A stretch of 40,205 bases of DNA from CAVPTL01 sp963708725 (GTDB taxonomy: Bacteria > Actinomycetota > Thermoleophilia > Gaiellales > JAICJC01): NCBI GenBank assembly GCA_963708725.1, contig CAVPTL010000003.1, positions 1-40,205 on the forward strand, in the 5' to 3' direction. The position numbers and the translations under genes were made by a program. The notes below the pieces were generated by a model that saw only the letters and a list, made by a program, of their open reading frames with translations, was not told where the DNA came from and searched no databases. Each line of letters begins with the position of its first letter. Position 1 is the first letter of the stretch. Shown piece by piece: positions 16,172 to 25,162 of the stretch.

Positions 16172-16891
16172 CTACTTGGCTTCGGCCGCCCGATAGATGT
16201 AGGGGCGCAGGAACGAGGCCAGGTGATCCGCTCCCGAGTCGTCCAGGTGGAGGCCGTCTGACCCGAACCAGGGCTTGCCTTTACTTTCGGAATTCCAGTC
16301 GGCAACCGACACATTTGGCCACTTTCGAGCCTCGGTTTTGATCACATGGTTGGTCCAGTCGTACGAGCTTCGGGCCTGGCGCATCGTCACCCACACGATC
16401 CCCCGCACGCCCTGAGCGTCGGCCTGCTTGATCACCTCGCGCATCTGATCGCGGTAGGTGCCCGAGTAGTCGTTGTAGCCGACGTCGACGATCAGCACGT
16501 CGCCGAGCTTTGGCCCGTACCCGCGGATCGCCTGAAGCGCGGTGGTCGGGGTACTGCCGTCGTAGGGACAGCTGGGCGCCACCAGCCGCCGGCAAACCTT
16601 GAGATCGAGCTTCATCCGAAGTCCCCGGTCAAGCGTCTTTCGGGCTTCGGGCACGTAGTCGATGGAGGCCGGCACAGAGTCTCCGACAAACGTCACGTGG
16701 ATCGGTCCGTGACGTGCCGGCGTCGTGGTCGTGGAGGAGCTGGTCTGTGACGTCGGCGACGTGCTCTGGCCGGCGCCGGCCGAGCCGGTGGTTGGCGCCG
16801 ACGAGCTCGAACCGCAACCGGTCGCGGCCGCCGCCATCAGCAGACATGCCGCAGCGACCGCGCGGATCGGACTCCCCCAGGGGTACGCCAT
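16172..16891 (-). CDS. SGNH/GDSL-type hydrolase lipoprotein
   Basis: 239 residues. Lipoprotein signal with AATGC (C26), then a Ser/Thr-rich linker to about residue 58. The SGNH fold follows: FVGDSVPAS gives the block I nucleophile S72; VDVGYNDYSGTY is the block III equivalent; and DGLHLDDSG gives the catalytic D212 and H215. Related domains act as acyl esterases or in polymer O-deacetylation; the substrate is not known. A minus-strand TACCAT (16904-16899) 7 bases upstream of the ATG suggests a leaderless message. It is divergent from the gene at 16965. Confidence 0.85.
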   Translation of the reverse strand: MAYPWGSPIRAVAAACLLMAAAATGCGSSSSAPTTGSAGAGQSTSPTSQTSSSTTTTPARHGPIHVTFVGDSVPASIDYVPEARKTLDRGLRMKLDLKVCRRLVAPSCPYDGSTPTTALQAIRGYGPKLGDVLIVDVGYNDYSGTYRDQMREVIKQADAQGVRGIVWVTMRQARSSYDWTNHVIKTEARKWPNVSVADWNSESKGKPWFGSDGLHLDDSGADHLASFLRPYIYRAAEAK

Positions 16892-16964
16892 GCCCGGAAT
16901 GGTACGAATTCGGCGCGTGGGGGCGTGTCACACGGCGTCCGTCGGGCCGCGTAGTGTGTGTGGA

Positions 16965-17420
16965 ATGAAACTCTTTCGCACTCTTCTCATCTCGTTTGCG
17001 GGCGTGGCGGCGGTGGTGCTCGTAAGCGCGGCCATGGCCTCGGCGGCGGCGCCCTGGAAGCTGTCGGCGCGCGCCCACTCCAGCGGCGTCCAGACATCGC
17101 CCACGACTACGCACTACAGCCTGTCTCACAATGGCTTTGCCGGAGCAAAGCAGATCGCCATCAGCATGAAGGGCTCGCGCCGGTCTGCCCTGGCGGTGGT
17201 TTGGGTGCTGCTGTGTGCGCCGCCCGCCGCTCCGGGCAAAATCCCAGCGCCGGAGACCAAGCAATCCCATGGAGCATTCACGAGCTACGGGCTTGGGACC
17301 AAGATCCCCATCAAGTTCAAACTCCCCGGCAAGGTCGGGGAGTGCTCGCTCGACGTGACCGTCACCCCGTCGGGGAAGCCTCAGCTGACGTCGCTCTACA
17401 TCTCGGCCTGGAGACGATGA
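16965..17420 (+). CDS. Small secreted protein of unknown function
   Basis: 151 residues with a signal peptide (MKLF, hydrophobic core, cleavage near ASA-AAPW around residue 28). The mature part is about 120 residues, basic, probably beta-rich, with two cysteines (in LLCAPP and GECSLDV) that could form a disulfide. No family is recognised. TAGTGT at 16952-16957, 7 bases before the ATG, looks like the -10 of a leaderless transcript. The palindromic repeat copy 2 begins just after its stop. Confidence 0.7.
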   Translation: MKLFRTLLISFAGVAAVVLVSAAMASAAAPWKLSARAHSSGVQTSPTTTHYSLSHNGFAGAKQIAISMKGSRRSALAVVWVLLCAPPAAPGKIPAPETKQSHGAFTSYGLGTKIPIKFKLPGKVGECSLDVTVTPSGKPQLTSLYISAWRR

Positions 17421-17425
17421 CGTCT

Positions 17426-17462
17426 CGGTGAATAAATGGTGCCTGGCACCATTTATTCACCG
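17426..17462. repeat. REP-like palindrome, copy 2
   Basis: The inner 33 bp (17428-17460) are identical to copy 1 at 7765-7797. Here the perfect palindrome extends by two more pairs to 37 bp (flank CG...CG), centre T at 17444. It fills most of the 51-base gap between two plus-strand genes. Confidence 0.85.
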
Positions 17463-17471
17463 GCCTAGAGT

Positions 17472-18269
17472 GTGCGTGGTGAACGTGTGTTTTTGATCCC
17501 GTGGTACGTGACGCTGTGCGTCGCGCAGGGCGTGCTGGTCGCGATCCCGGCGGTGGGGCGAGATTCCACCGACCGGCGTCACGCGCTGGTGGGGATCGCC
17601 GGGCCGGCCGCGGCCATGATCGTCGGCGTTACGTTGGTGGGGGTGTTGGGCGGCGCGGGGGCGAGCTTTCTGACCTGGCTCGGCACCGTGGCAACGCCGG
17701 TGCTGGCCGGTTCGCTCGGCTGGACGGCCCGGTGGCGGATGCCGCTGCTCACCGCGATCGCCGCAGCCATCCTGTACGTGATCGCGTGGCAGGCGAGCGG
17801 TCGTACCGCCCAGGTTGCGGCGATGCTTCTGATCGGCGGGGCGTGTCTGGCGATCGCGGCGATCGTCGGCCCGCTCACCCCGGCCCGCTACCTCGCGGTG
17901 GGGCTGGTCGCGCTGGTGCTGGTCGACAGCTACCTCGTGTTTGGTACGACGCAGGTTGCGAGCACCACCCAGACCCTCCAGAACACGGTGCTTCCCAACG
18001 TCGGTGTTGCCAGCCACAGCAGGTCGCTGCCCGGCCTTCAGCAGGTCGACCTCGGGAACTCCTCGATGGGCTGGCTCGACTTCCTCGCACCGGCGCTGCT
18101 GGGCGCGGTGGTCGGTCGTCGCACCCGACCGCGTGTGCGAGCCGCGATCGTCGTCACCGTCTGCGCGCTGGCGTGGGGGCTCCTGCTCAACGTGACCGAC
18201 GAGCTACCCGCGACCGTGCCCGTACTCGCGGGGCTGGCGGTGACGTGGCGCGAGTGGCGCTATCGCTGA
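17472..18269 (+). CDS. Multi-pass membrane protein of unknown function
   Basis: 265 residues with about seven or eight hydrophobic segments over most of the length. There is one longer extracytoplasmic stretch (around 155-195, containing TTQTLQNTVLPNVGVAS and GLQQVDLGNSS). No family is recognised. The first GTG is used; a second GTG at 17487 starts right at the first hydrophobic segment and would fit better if TAGAGT (17466-17471) is its -10. The stop overlaps the stop of the convergent gene. Confidence 0.65.
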   Translation: MRGERVFLIPWYVTLCVAQGVLVAIPAVGRDSTDRRHALVGIAGPAAAMIVGVTLVGVLGGAGASFLTWLGTVATPVLAGSLGWTARWRMPLLTAIAAAILYVIAWQASGRTAQVAAMLLIGGACLAIAAIVGPLTPARYLAVGLVALVLVDSYLVFGTTQVASTTQTLQNTVLPNVGVASHSRSLPGLQQVDLGNSSMGWLDFLAPALLGAVVGRRTRPRVRAAIVVTVCALAWGLLLNVTDELPATVPVLAGLAVTWREWRYR

Positions 18270-18691
18270 GTGTGAGGCTGGCCGGTGTGAACCAGCTGAG
18301 CGAGCCGTCGACCGCCCCACCCGAGCACCGTCCCTGCAACAAGCGCGACGACGATGCCGGCAAGCGGCGTGACCGCCAGGGCAAGCTCGATCGCGATCAG
18401 TGCGACCGCGACGCTCCAGACGACCGCGATGGCGGCGTCGATCGATCGCCACTTGGTGTTCTTGTCGACCCACGAGCGACCGGACGCGGCGTGCACGCGC
18501 AGGCGCGAGGTGGCGGCGGAGAGATGCTCGGTGATCACCTTCCAGCGGGCCGCCATCTGAACTTGCATGGAGGGGCGACGTGGTCTCGTCCCCAGGTCGG
18601 CCGTGACCTCGTCGGTGTCGATGGTCGGCTCGCGCTCGTAGCCCTCGAACTGGTCGGAAAGCCTTGGTGTCTCAAACGTGTCAGTTGACAT
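18260..18691 (-). CDS. Small membrane protein of unknown function
   Basis: 143 residues: an acidic/polar N-terminal half (about 1-80) and two hydrophobic segments near residues 85-105 and 108-125, then a short basic tail. Soluble domain first, two C-terminal membrane helices; no named family. ATG 18691 is preferred to an upstream GTG at 18697. It lies 52 bases downstream of the zinc-ribbon/PAS gene on the same strand and may be co-transcribed. Confidence 0.55.
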   Translation of the reverse strand: MSTDTFETPRLSDQFEGYEREPTIDTDEVTADLGTRPRRPSMQVQMAARWKVITEHLSAATSRLRVHAASGRSWVDKNTKWRSIDAAIAVVWSVAVALIAIELALAVTPLAGIVVALVAGTVLGWGGRRLAQLVHTGQPHTQR

Positions 18692-18743
18692 GAGCACGTC
18701 TTCGACGGTGCTGACGCCGTCCCTTCCCGAGCTGTGACGATTG

Positions 18744-19202
18744 CTAGTCGCCCTGGTGGCGGGGGGCGAGGCAGATCATGATCCCGCCGTCTTCGTCGTA
18801 TGCGGGGAACAGGTCGACGCGCACCTGCTTGGTCATGCCGGCGTGGTTTTTGATCGTGAGGTGCAGGTCGAGCTTGCGCACCCCCCATTCCAGTACAAAG
18901 GCAATCGGATCCTGGCCCTGATCGAAGCCGCCGAGCTGCAACGCCTGAGTGGCGTGGCGTCCGATCAGGTCATGCTCGGCAAAGCCGGTGAACTCGAACA
19001 CACCGTTGCCGCTGGAGAGGATGCGGCCCTCCTGGTCGCAGGTCAGAAACCCTGCTGCGGCCGGCGGGAAGAAGTCCTCCAGGATCTCGAACATGTAACC
19101 AAACCCGCAGTGGCTACAGCCCAGCTTCTGCCGCGAAAGACCTTCCAGGCCGTCGTCATCGAGGGCACGGGTGTGGCAGTTGGGACAGATCCAATATCTC
19201 AT
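18744..19202 (-). CDS. Zinc-ribbon/PAS domain protein
   Basis: About 152 residues. An N-terminal zinc ribbon (CPNCHT ... CSHCGFG, four cysteines within the first 40 residues) is followed by a PAS-like domain: GFLTCDQEGRILSSGNGVFEF, then LIGRHATQAL, then beta strands HLTIKNHAGMTKQVRVDLFPAY. No catalytic or DNA-binding output domain follows, so it may be a single-domain sensor or adaptor. ATG 19202 is chosen; GTG 19211 in frame is an alternative. The combination is compact and uncommon in my experience. Confidence 0.7.
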   Translation of the reverse strand: MRYWICPNCHTRALDDDGLEGLSRQKLGCSHCGFGYMFEILEDFFPPAAAGFLTCDQEGRILSSGNGVFEFTGFAEHDLIGRHATQALQLGGFDQGQDPIAFVLEWGVRKLDLHLTIKNHAGMTKQVRVDLFPAYDEDGGIMICLAPRHQGD

Positions 19203-19370
19203 AAGGGACACACGCTTTTATTCAAATTCTGAGTCTATGAGCGGGCTTGTGGGGAAAGTGTAACTGGTGTCTTGGACAGTCCGGATCAGACGGGCATCGC
19301 TTTGCGGTGTGATTCGAGCGGTGGCGGTTGCCGCTGCCTGTGAGGGCGCGGGACCCAACGTCGCATTCGA

Positions 19371-19970
19371 TCAATGGTGAGCGAGCGCTTCACGACCCTC
19401 GCGGATACCGTAGTAGACGATCACAAACCCGGCCAGAGGATCGGCCCACCACCAGCCGAACACGGAGTTCAGGACGAGGCCCGTGAGCACCGCGGCCGCG
19501 AGTGCCGCGTCGATCAGCGTCACCCGCGCCTCGGTCTGAAGCACGGCATTACCGAGCTCTCGGCCAGTTCGGTCTTTGCCGCCGGCAAGCGCAAGCATCA
19601 CCACCACCGTCACCGCGAGCCAGGCGACGCCGATCGTGGACGGGTGCGGCTTGGCGACGACGAGGAACACGTAGAGAGATTGGATGGTGATGTAGACGGC
19701 CAGAGCGATGAAGGCCCAGCCGATGATCCGCATTGCACGCTGTTCGCGACCCTTATCCGCACCGCGAAGCTGCCAGATCACAACGACCGAGGCGAGGATC
19801 TCGATCAGTGAGTCGAGACCAAAGCCTGCCAACGCAACTGATCGCGCCGCGACGGCTGCGGCGAGGACGATCACGCTTCCCGCAACGTTCCAGGAGAGCG
19901 TCGTGTATTCCAGCCACAGACCGCGGCGAGTCAGCACGGCGGTGTGATCTGGATCGTCGGCGGGTTCCAT
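19371..19970 (-). CDS. Short CDF-like cation transporter
   Basis: 199 residues with about five or six membrane segments, resembling the membrane part of cation diffusion facilitators: GFGLDSLIEILASVVVIWQL early and TLIDAALAAAVLTGLVLN with WWWADPLAGFVIVYYGIREG late, the latter carrying the conserved D-x-x-x-x-D type residues. The usual C-terminal cytoplasmic dimer domain (~90 residues) is absent. The ATG at 19970 is used; upstream frame extension is low-quality sequence. The metal is unknown. Confidence 0.75.
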   Translation of the reverse strand: MEPADDPDHTAVLTRRGLWLEYTTLSWNVAGSVIVLAAAVAARSVALAGFGLDSLIEILASVVVIWQLRGADKGREQRAMRIIGWAFIALAVYITIQSLYVFLVVAKPHPSTIGVAWLAVTVVVMLALAGGKDRTGRELGNAVLQTEARVTLIDAALAAAVLTGLVLNSVFGWWWADPLAGFVIVYYGIREGREALAHH

Positions 19971-20129
19971 CTCACGCCACACGCTACTGCGCTCGCAGCC
20001 ATCGGTATCGTGCCGGCTCTGCGCCGTGGGAACGCGCTCTTGGCAGAGTCGGATATAGGGCAATGCTGGGCGCGGCGGCGGAGTAGTCGCGGTCGAGCAC
20101 GGATAGCCGGTGACCGCGAGCGCCCCGCA

Positions 20130-20151
20130 GTTCACAATATCTTCACCCGCC
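20130..20151 (+). promoter_or_regulatory. Pho-box-like direct repeats upstream of pstS, pair 1
   Basis: GTTCAC at 20130 and CTTCAC at 20141, exactly 11 bases apart, resemble the 11-bp direct repeat units bound by PhoP in Streptomyces. The placement ~100 bases upstream of pstS supports phosphate regulation. Confidence 0.55.
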
Positions 20152-20177
20152 TCGTCCCCGTTTCGTAACCCCGTGCG

Positions 20178-20199
20178 GTGCACCCCGCGTTCACAATCC
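20178..20199 (+). promoter_or_regulatory. Pho-box-like direct repeats upstream of pstS, pair 2
   Basis: GTGCAC at 20178 and GTTCAC at 20189, again 11 bases apart; GTTCACAAT also occurs in pair 1. This pair is 48 bases from pair 1 and about 50 bases upstream of the pstS start, a suitable position for activation. The promoter -10 could not be assigned. Confidence 0.55.
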
Positions 20200-20246
20200 T
20201 GTCGACACGAGTCTTGACATGGAACGAACACGCAACTGGAGGACGT

Positions 20247-21308
20247 ATGCGCAAGTTGAGTTGGTTGATCGGGGTGGTCGCGGTGGTCGCTCTCGCGGCA
20301 GGATGCGGATCCAGTAGCAGCAGCGGTAGCAGCAGTGGCAGCAGCAGCTCCGGCGGAGGTTCCAGCAGCAAGGTTTTGGTGGGCGCGGGCAGTACCTTCG
20401 TTGCACCGCTGGTGCAATCGTGGTCGGCTGCCTACGTCAAGACGCCGGCTGCGGTCACGGTCACCTACGGCGCGATTGGTAGCGGCGGTGGCATCGACCA
20501 GATCACGGCGCGGACGGTTGACTTCGGCGCGAGCGATGCTCCGATGACGTCTGACCAGGTCACGGCTTGCAAGGGTTGCGTTCAGATTCCGTGGGCGTTG
20601 GGTGCCAACTCGATTGAGTACAACGTGAAGGGCGTTCCCAATAACCTGAAGCTGACCGGGCCAGTTGTCGCCGATATCTTCCTCGGCAACATCACCGCCT
20701 GGAACGACCCGGCGATCGCCAACCTAAATCCTGGCGTGAACCTGCCATCGACCCACATCACGCCGATCTATCGGAGTGATAGTTCTGGTACGAGCTTCGT
20801 GTTGACGGACTACCTGTCCTCGGTCAGCCCTGAGTGGTCGACCAAGGTCGGTACCTCGACGCTTCCGACGTTCCCCACCGGAACAGGCGCCGAGCACAGC
20901 TCCGGCGTGATCGCAGCGATGCAGGCAACCGATGGGGCCATCACGTACAGCGAGGTCTCGTACGTGGCAGCCGACAGCCTCGACTCCGCGTTGCTCGCAA
21001 ACGCGGCGGGCAACTACACGTCGCCGACTGAGAAGGCGATTCTCGCGGCGGCAGCGGCCGGAACCACACGGCCGGACGGGACGATCAAGCTGGTGAACCC
21101 ACCGGCCTCGGCACCCGATGCCTACCCGCTCTCGTCGTACACGTATGTGATCGTGCCTGAGCAGTCCTCGAAGGCCTCGGTGATCAAGGCGTTCCTGAAC
21201 TACGCAGTCGGGCCTGATGGCCAGGCGCTAGGCCCGCCGGCTTATCCGGAACTTCCGGCGGCAGTTGCGACCAGTTCCAAGGCGCTGATCGCAAAGATCC
21301 ACTCGTAA
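20247..21308 (+). CDS. pstS: Phosphate ABC transporter, substrate-binding lipoprotein
   Basis: Binds phosphate outside the cell and delivers it to PstCA. 353 residues: lipobox LAAGC with C20; a Ser/Gly-rich linker to about residue 45; then VGAGSTFVAPLVQSW, YGAIGSGGGIDQIT and DFGASDAPM, the phosphate-coordinating loops; and SDSSGTSFVLTDYLS. The ATG at 20247 follows GGAGG (20238-20242); the longer frame from 20178 would put the signal peptide internally. First gene of pstSCAB, separated from pstC by a strong hairpin. Confidence 0.96.
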   Translation: MRKLSWLIGVVAVVALAAGCGSSSSSGSSSGSSSSGGGSSSKVLVGAGSTFVAPLVQSWSAAYVKTPAAVTVTYGAIGSGGGIDQITARTVDFGASDAPMTSDQVTACKGCVQIPWALGANSIEYNVKGVPNNLKLTGPVVADIFLGNITAWNDPAIANLNPGVNLPSTHITPIYRSDSSGTSFVLTDYLSSVSPEWSTKVGTSTLPTFPTGTGAEHSSGVIAAMQATDGAITYSEVSYVAADSLDSALLANAAGNYTSPTEKAILAAAAAGTTRPDGTIKLVNPPASAPDAYPLSSYTYVIVPEQSSKASVIKAFLNYAVGPDGQALGPPAYPELPAAVATSSKALIAKIHS

Positions 21309-21315
21309 TGATGAT

Positions 21316-21355
21316 CGTGAGCGCCGGCACCGTGTGGTTGGTGCCGGCGCTCACG
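21316..21355 (+). terminator. pstS-pstC intergenic hairpin
   Basis: A 16-bp perfect stem (CGTGAGCGCCGGCACC and its complement) with an 8-base loop GTGTGGTT, directly after the pstS stop and before pstC. No T-run follows. It probably acts as a partial terminator or a 3'-end stabiliser, giving more PstS than membrane components. Confidence 0.75.
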
Positions 21356-21369
21356 CTCGTCCAACACCC

Positions 21370-22332
21370 ATGACAGTCGAAACTTCACCTCAAGCTCTCT
21401 CCACCAGCGGCAACTTCAAACGCCGCCTGGGTGACCGTGCTCTTCGCACCATCGCGGCCCTAGCCGTAGTCGTGTTGGCGCTGCTGATGGTGCTCTTGAT
21501 CTACAACGTCGTAGACCAAGCACGGCCGGCGATCAGCCACTTTGGACTCGGATTCCTGACCGGGACCGAATGGAACTCGGTCACCAATCAGTTCGGCGCA
21601 CTGGATCTGATCTGGGGCACGCTGGCGACCTCGGCCATCGCCCTCTTGATCGCGGTGCCAGTGGCTATCGCGATCGCGCTTTTCCTGACCGAGCTCGCAC
21701 CGAAGGTGCTTCGAACCCCTGTTGGGATGATGGTGGAACTGCTCGCCGCAATCCCGAGCGTCGTTCTCGGCCTCTGGGGGATCGTGGTCATGGGGCCGTT
21801 CCTGAACGAGCACGTCGAGCCGTGGATGATCGCCCATCTCGGATTCATCCCGTTCCTGGGCGGATACCCGTCGCCGGTGGGGCTCTTGCCAGCCTGCCTC
21901 ATTCTCACGATCATGATCGTCCCGATCGTGGCGTCGATCAGCCGCGAACTGCTCTCGAGCGTCCCGAGCGAACTCAAGTCGGGAGCGCTCGCGTTGGGCG
22001 CGACCCGCTGGGAGATGGTGCGTCGCGTCGCCCTGCCTCAGGTCAGCGCAGGCTTGGTGGCCGGCGTCATGTTGGGCTTTGCTCGAGCCGTCGGTGAGGC
22101 GATTGCGGTGACGCAGGTGATCGGCGGCTCGCTGGTTCGACCTCAGAACCTGTACGCCCCGGCCGACACCATGGCAGGCAGACTCGCCGCCCAGTACATC
22201 GGGACGCCAACCACGCTCGGGAAAGCGTCGCTGGCCTACCTGGCCGTGCTGCTCTTGGTTATCAGCCTGATCACGAACCTGGTGGCGAACCTGATCGTGC
22301 GGCGGATGCGACGGAAGTTGGGGGCAGCATGA
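21370..22332 (+). CDS. pstC: Phosphate ABC transporter permease PstC
   Basis: 320-residue inner-membrane subunit. A cytoplasmic N-terminal helix is followed by six hydrophobic segments. Family blocks: FLTGTEWN; FGALDLIWGTLATSAIALLIA; and the permease EAA-type loop ELKSGALALGATRWEMVRRVALP that contacts PstB. ATG 21370 is preferred because it matches the family start; a GTG at 21334 lies in the hairpin. The stop overlaps pstA (ATGA). Confidence 0.95.
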   Translation: MTVETSPQALSTSGNFKRRLGDRALRTIAALAVVVLALLMVLLIYNVVDQARPAISHFGLGFLTGTEWNSVTNQFGALDLIWGTLATSAIALLIAVPVAIAIALFLTELAPKVLRTPVGMMVELLAAIPSVVLGLWGIVVMGPFLNEHVEPWMIAHLGFIPFLGGYPSPVGLLPACLILTIMIVPIVASISRELLSSVPSELKSGALALGATRWEMVRRVALPQVSAGLVAGVMLGFARAVGEAIAVTQVIGGSLVRPQNLYAPADTMAGRLAAQYIGTPTTLGKASLAYLAVLLLVISLITNLVANLIVRRMRRKLGAA

Positions 22333-23218
22333 GCGCCGAGGCCAACATCGACCTCACGGCACAGACTCCGCGAGCCCGGCGGCGAAAGCTCACGGGCCGG
22401 ATCATGGAAGGCCTGGCGACTGCCGCGGCACTGCTTGCGGTTGCGGTGCTTGCGATCGTTCTGATCTCGGTGGCGAGAAAGGGCCTTCCGGCAATCAACC
22501 TCGATTTCTTCACCCAGAATGCCGCGCAGTTTGGGCAGCCGGGTGGTGGCATCGAAAACGCAATCGTGGGGACAGTGATCATCGTCGCGATCGCGGCGGC
22601 GATATCGCTGCCGCTGGGTGTGCTGCTGGCGATTTTCAACACCGAGTTCGCGCCGCCCAGACTGGCGGACGCGATCCGTCTCACGCTGAACGTGTTGGCT
22701 GGCGTACCGACCATCGTGATCGGCGTGTTCATCTTCAGCCTCGTCGTTGTTGGCCGCGGACAGAGCGGCTTCGCAGGAGCCTTGGGGCTCTCGATTGTGA
22801 TGCTGCCACTTATCGCACGAGCAACCGAGGAGGTGCTGTTGCTGGTGCCGTCGACGTTGCGTGAGGGCAGCATGGCGCTCGGCGCCTCTCGCACGCGCAC
22901 CGTCCTCACCGTGATTCTGCCGACGGCAGTCGGTGGGATCGTCACGGCCACGATCGTCGCGGTCGCGCGTGCCGCCGGCGAAACGGCTCCGCTGCTGTTT
23001 ACCTGCTCGATCTTCGTAACCACAGTGGTGACGACCGATCCGCGTCAGGCGATGGCGACGCTGCCGATGACGATTTTCGCCAACTCAGAATCACCGAGTA
23101 CACACGACCAGCAGATCGCCTGGGCCGCGGCACTCGTACTGATCGCGGTGGTCTTGATCGGGAGCATCGTGGGCAGGCTGCTCTCCGCCAAGACCCGACG
23201 CCAGATTGAGCGTGCGCG

Positions 23219-23222
<4 letters not shown>
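22329..23222 (+). CDS. pstA: Phosphate ABC transporter permease PstA
   Basis: 297 residues, partner of PstC in the channel. Six membrane segments; FFTQNAAQFGQPGGGIENAIVGT near the start; GVPTIVIGVFIF; and the EAA-type loop STLREGSMALGASRTRTVL near residue 180. Start and stop both overlap neighbours (ATGA with pstC and with pstB), so pstCAB is translated as a unit. Confidence 0.95.
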
Positions 23223-24226
<1,004 letters not shown>

Positions 24227-24229
24227 CCC

Positions 24230-24685
24230 CTAAGCACAGCAGGCAGACTCCTCGCCCGCGGTCGGGGTGCAGCACGCGGCCGGCTGGGCGTCGTGATGGT
24301 GGTCGTGCTCTTCGTCGTTTTCCTCGACGTCGCCAAGCAGGGTGTAGACCTCCCACCGGTTACCGGCCGGATCTGCGACCCAAACCTTGTCCTGGAGGGC
24401 GTAGCAGCAGGCGGTGTCGCGCTCGTCGAGGGTCACCAGTCCGCTTTGCTTGAGGCGAGAGCTTGCGCTTTCGACCTCAGCGGTCGTGTCGACGCGGATG
24501 CCGAGGTGGGAGAGCGCCGGGCGGCTTGCCTGCTGGAGCGCGATGGCAACGGGCGGGTCGGCGATCTCGAATTTGGCGTATCCAGGCTTTCGCTTGGATG
24601 GCTCCTGCCCGAACAGTTCTGAGTAGAACGCGACTGACCGGTCGAGGTCGGGTACGTCGAGGGAGAGGTGGAAGGTGTTGCTCAT
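24230..24685 (-). CDS. arsI: ArsI-like C-As lyase / CadI family VOC dioxygenase
   Basis: 151-residue vicinal-oxygen-chelate (glyoxalase fold) protein. ArsI cleaves the carbon-arsenic bond of trivalent organoarsenicals. Metal-ligand candidates H6, H60 and E112 are at the ArsI positions, and the vicinal cysteine pair C93-C94 (TACCYAL) that binds trivalent arsenic is present. The C-terminal tail is unusual: HDHHHD followed by two more CC pairs (138-139 and 149-150). Ribosome binding site AAGGAGC before the ATG. It is divergent from arsR and convergent with pstB, with only three bases between stops. Confidence 0.88.
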   Translation of the reverse strand: MSNTFHLSLDVPDLDRSVAFYSELFGQEPSKRKPGYAKFEIADPPVAIALQQASRPALSHLGIRVDTTAEVESASSRLKQSGLVTLDERDTACCYALQDKVWVADPAGNRWEVYTLLGDVEENDEEHDHHHDAQPAACCTPTAGEESACCA

Positions 24686-24781
24686 CTAACGCTCCTTGGT
24701 TGGAATGATCACGGGCGTGATGCATCGAATGTCATCAATACACCATCTGCCTTTTAGCACCGTTCATCGCAAGTCGCAAAT

Positions 24782-24802
24782 GTTCATGAACTTCGATATA
24801 GT
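24782..24802 (+). promoter_or_regulatory. arsR operator/promoter candidate
   Basis: A perfect 10-bp palindrome GTTCATGAAC (24782-24791) lies just before TATAGT (24797-24802), which is 9 bases upstream of the arsR ATG. A dimeric ArsR bound here would cover the promoter spacer. The message would be leaderless or nearly so. No strong -35 was seen. Confidence 0.5.
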
Positions 24803-24811
24803 CTCTCATCG

Positions 24812-25162
24812 ATGAAGCGATTACCCACAATCAACTGCTGCACGCCCCTCGCCGGGTCATCCCTCTCCGACGACGATGCGGTGGAACTCGAAAAGCTGTT
24901 CCGCGTCCTGGCGGATCGAAACCGGCTCAAGATCCTCAACATCCTTTTGCGCGCCCGCGGGGCGGCGGTGTGCGTATGTGAGTTCACCGACCAGCTCGAC
25001 CTCGCCCAGCCAACGGTGAGCTACCACCTCAAACAGCTTCGCGAGGCCGGTCTGCTTGACCGGGAGAAACGCGCCACCTTCGCCTACTTCCGCGTCCGGC
25101 CAGAAGCGATGGAGAAGCTGAGCTCCCTGGTAGACGTGGGGGCGCTGGCCGAGGCGAGCTGA
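24812..25162 (+). CDS. arsR: ArsR-family metalloregulator
   Basis: 116-residue winged-helix repressor that leaves DNA when it binds arsenite or antimonite. Seen: VLADRNRLKILNILL; the metal-site helix VCVCEF at about 53-58 (CxC); the recognition helix LAQPTVSYHLKQLREAGLL; and the wing REKRATFAYFRV. An additional CC pair at residues 9-10 may supply a third thiol. It overlaps the acetyltransferase gene (TGATG) and heads the plus-strand arsenic operon. Confidence 0.93.
   Translation: MKRLPTINCCTPLAGSSLSDDDAVELEKLFRVLADRNRLKILNILLRARGAAVCVCEFTDQLDLAQPTVSYHLKQLREAGLLDREKRATFAYFRVRPEAMEKLSSLVDVGALAEAS

Noticed and set aside
20214..20219. TTGACA as -35 of a pstS promoter
   Set aside because: The matching -10 position would fall on the ribosome binding site, with no TAnnnT hexamer there.
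20178..20246. Extended PstS start at 20178
   Set aside because: It would bury the lipoprotein signal 23 residues inside and overlap the Pho-box repeats; ATG 20247 has GGAGG at correct spacing.
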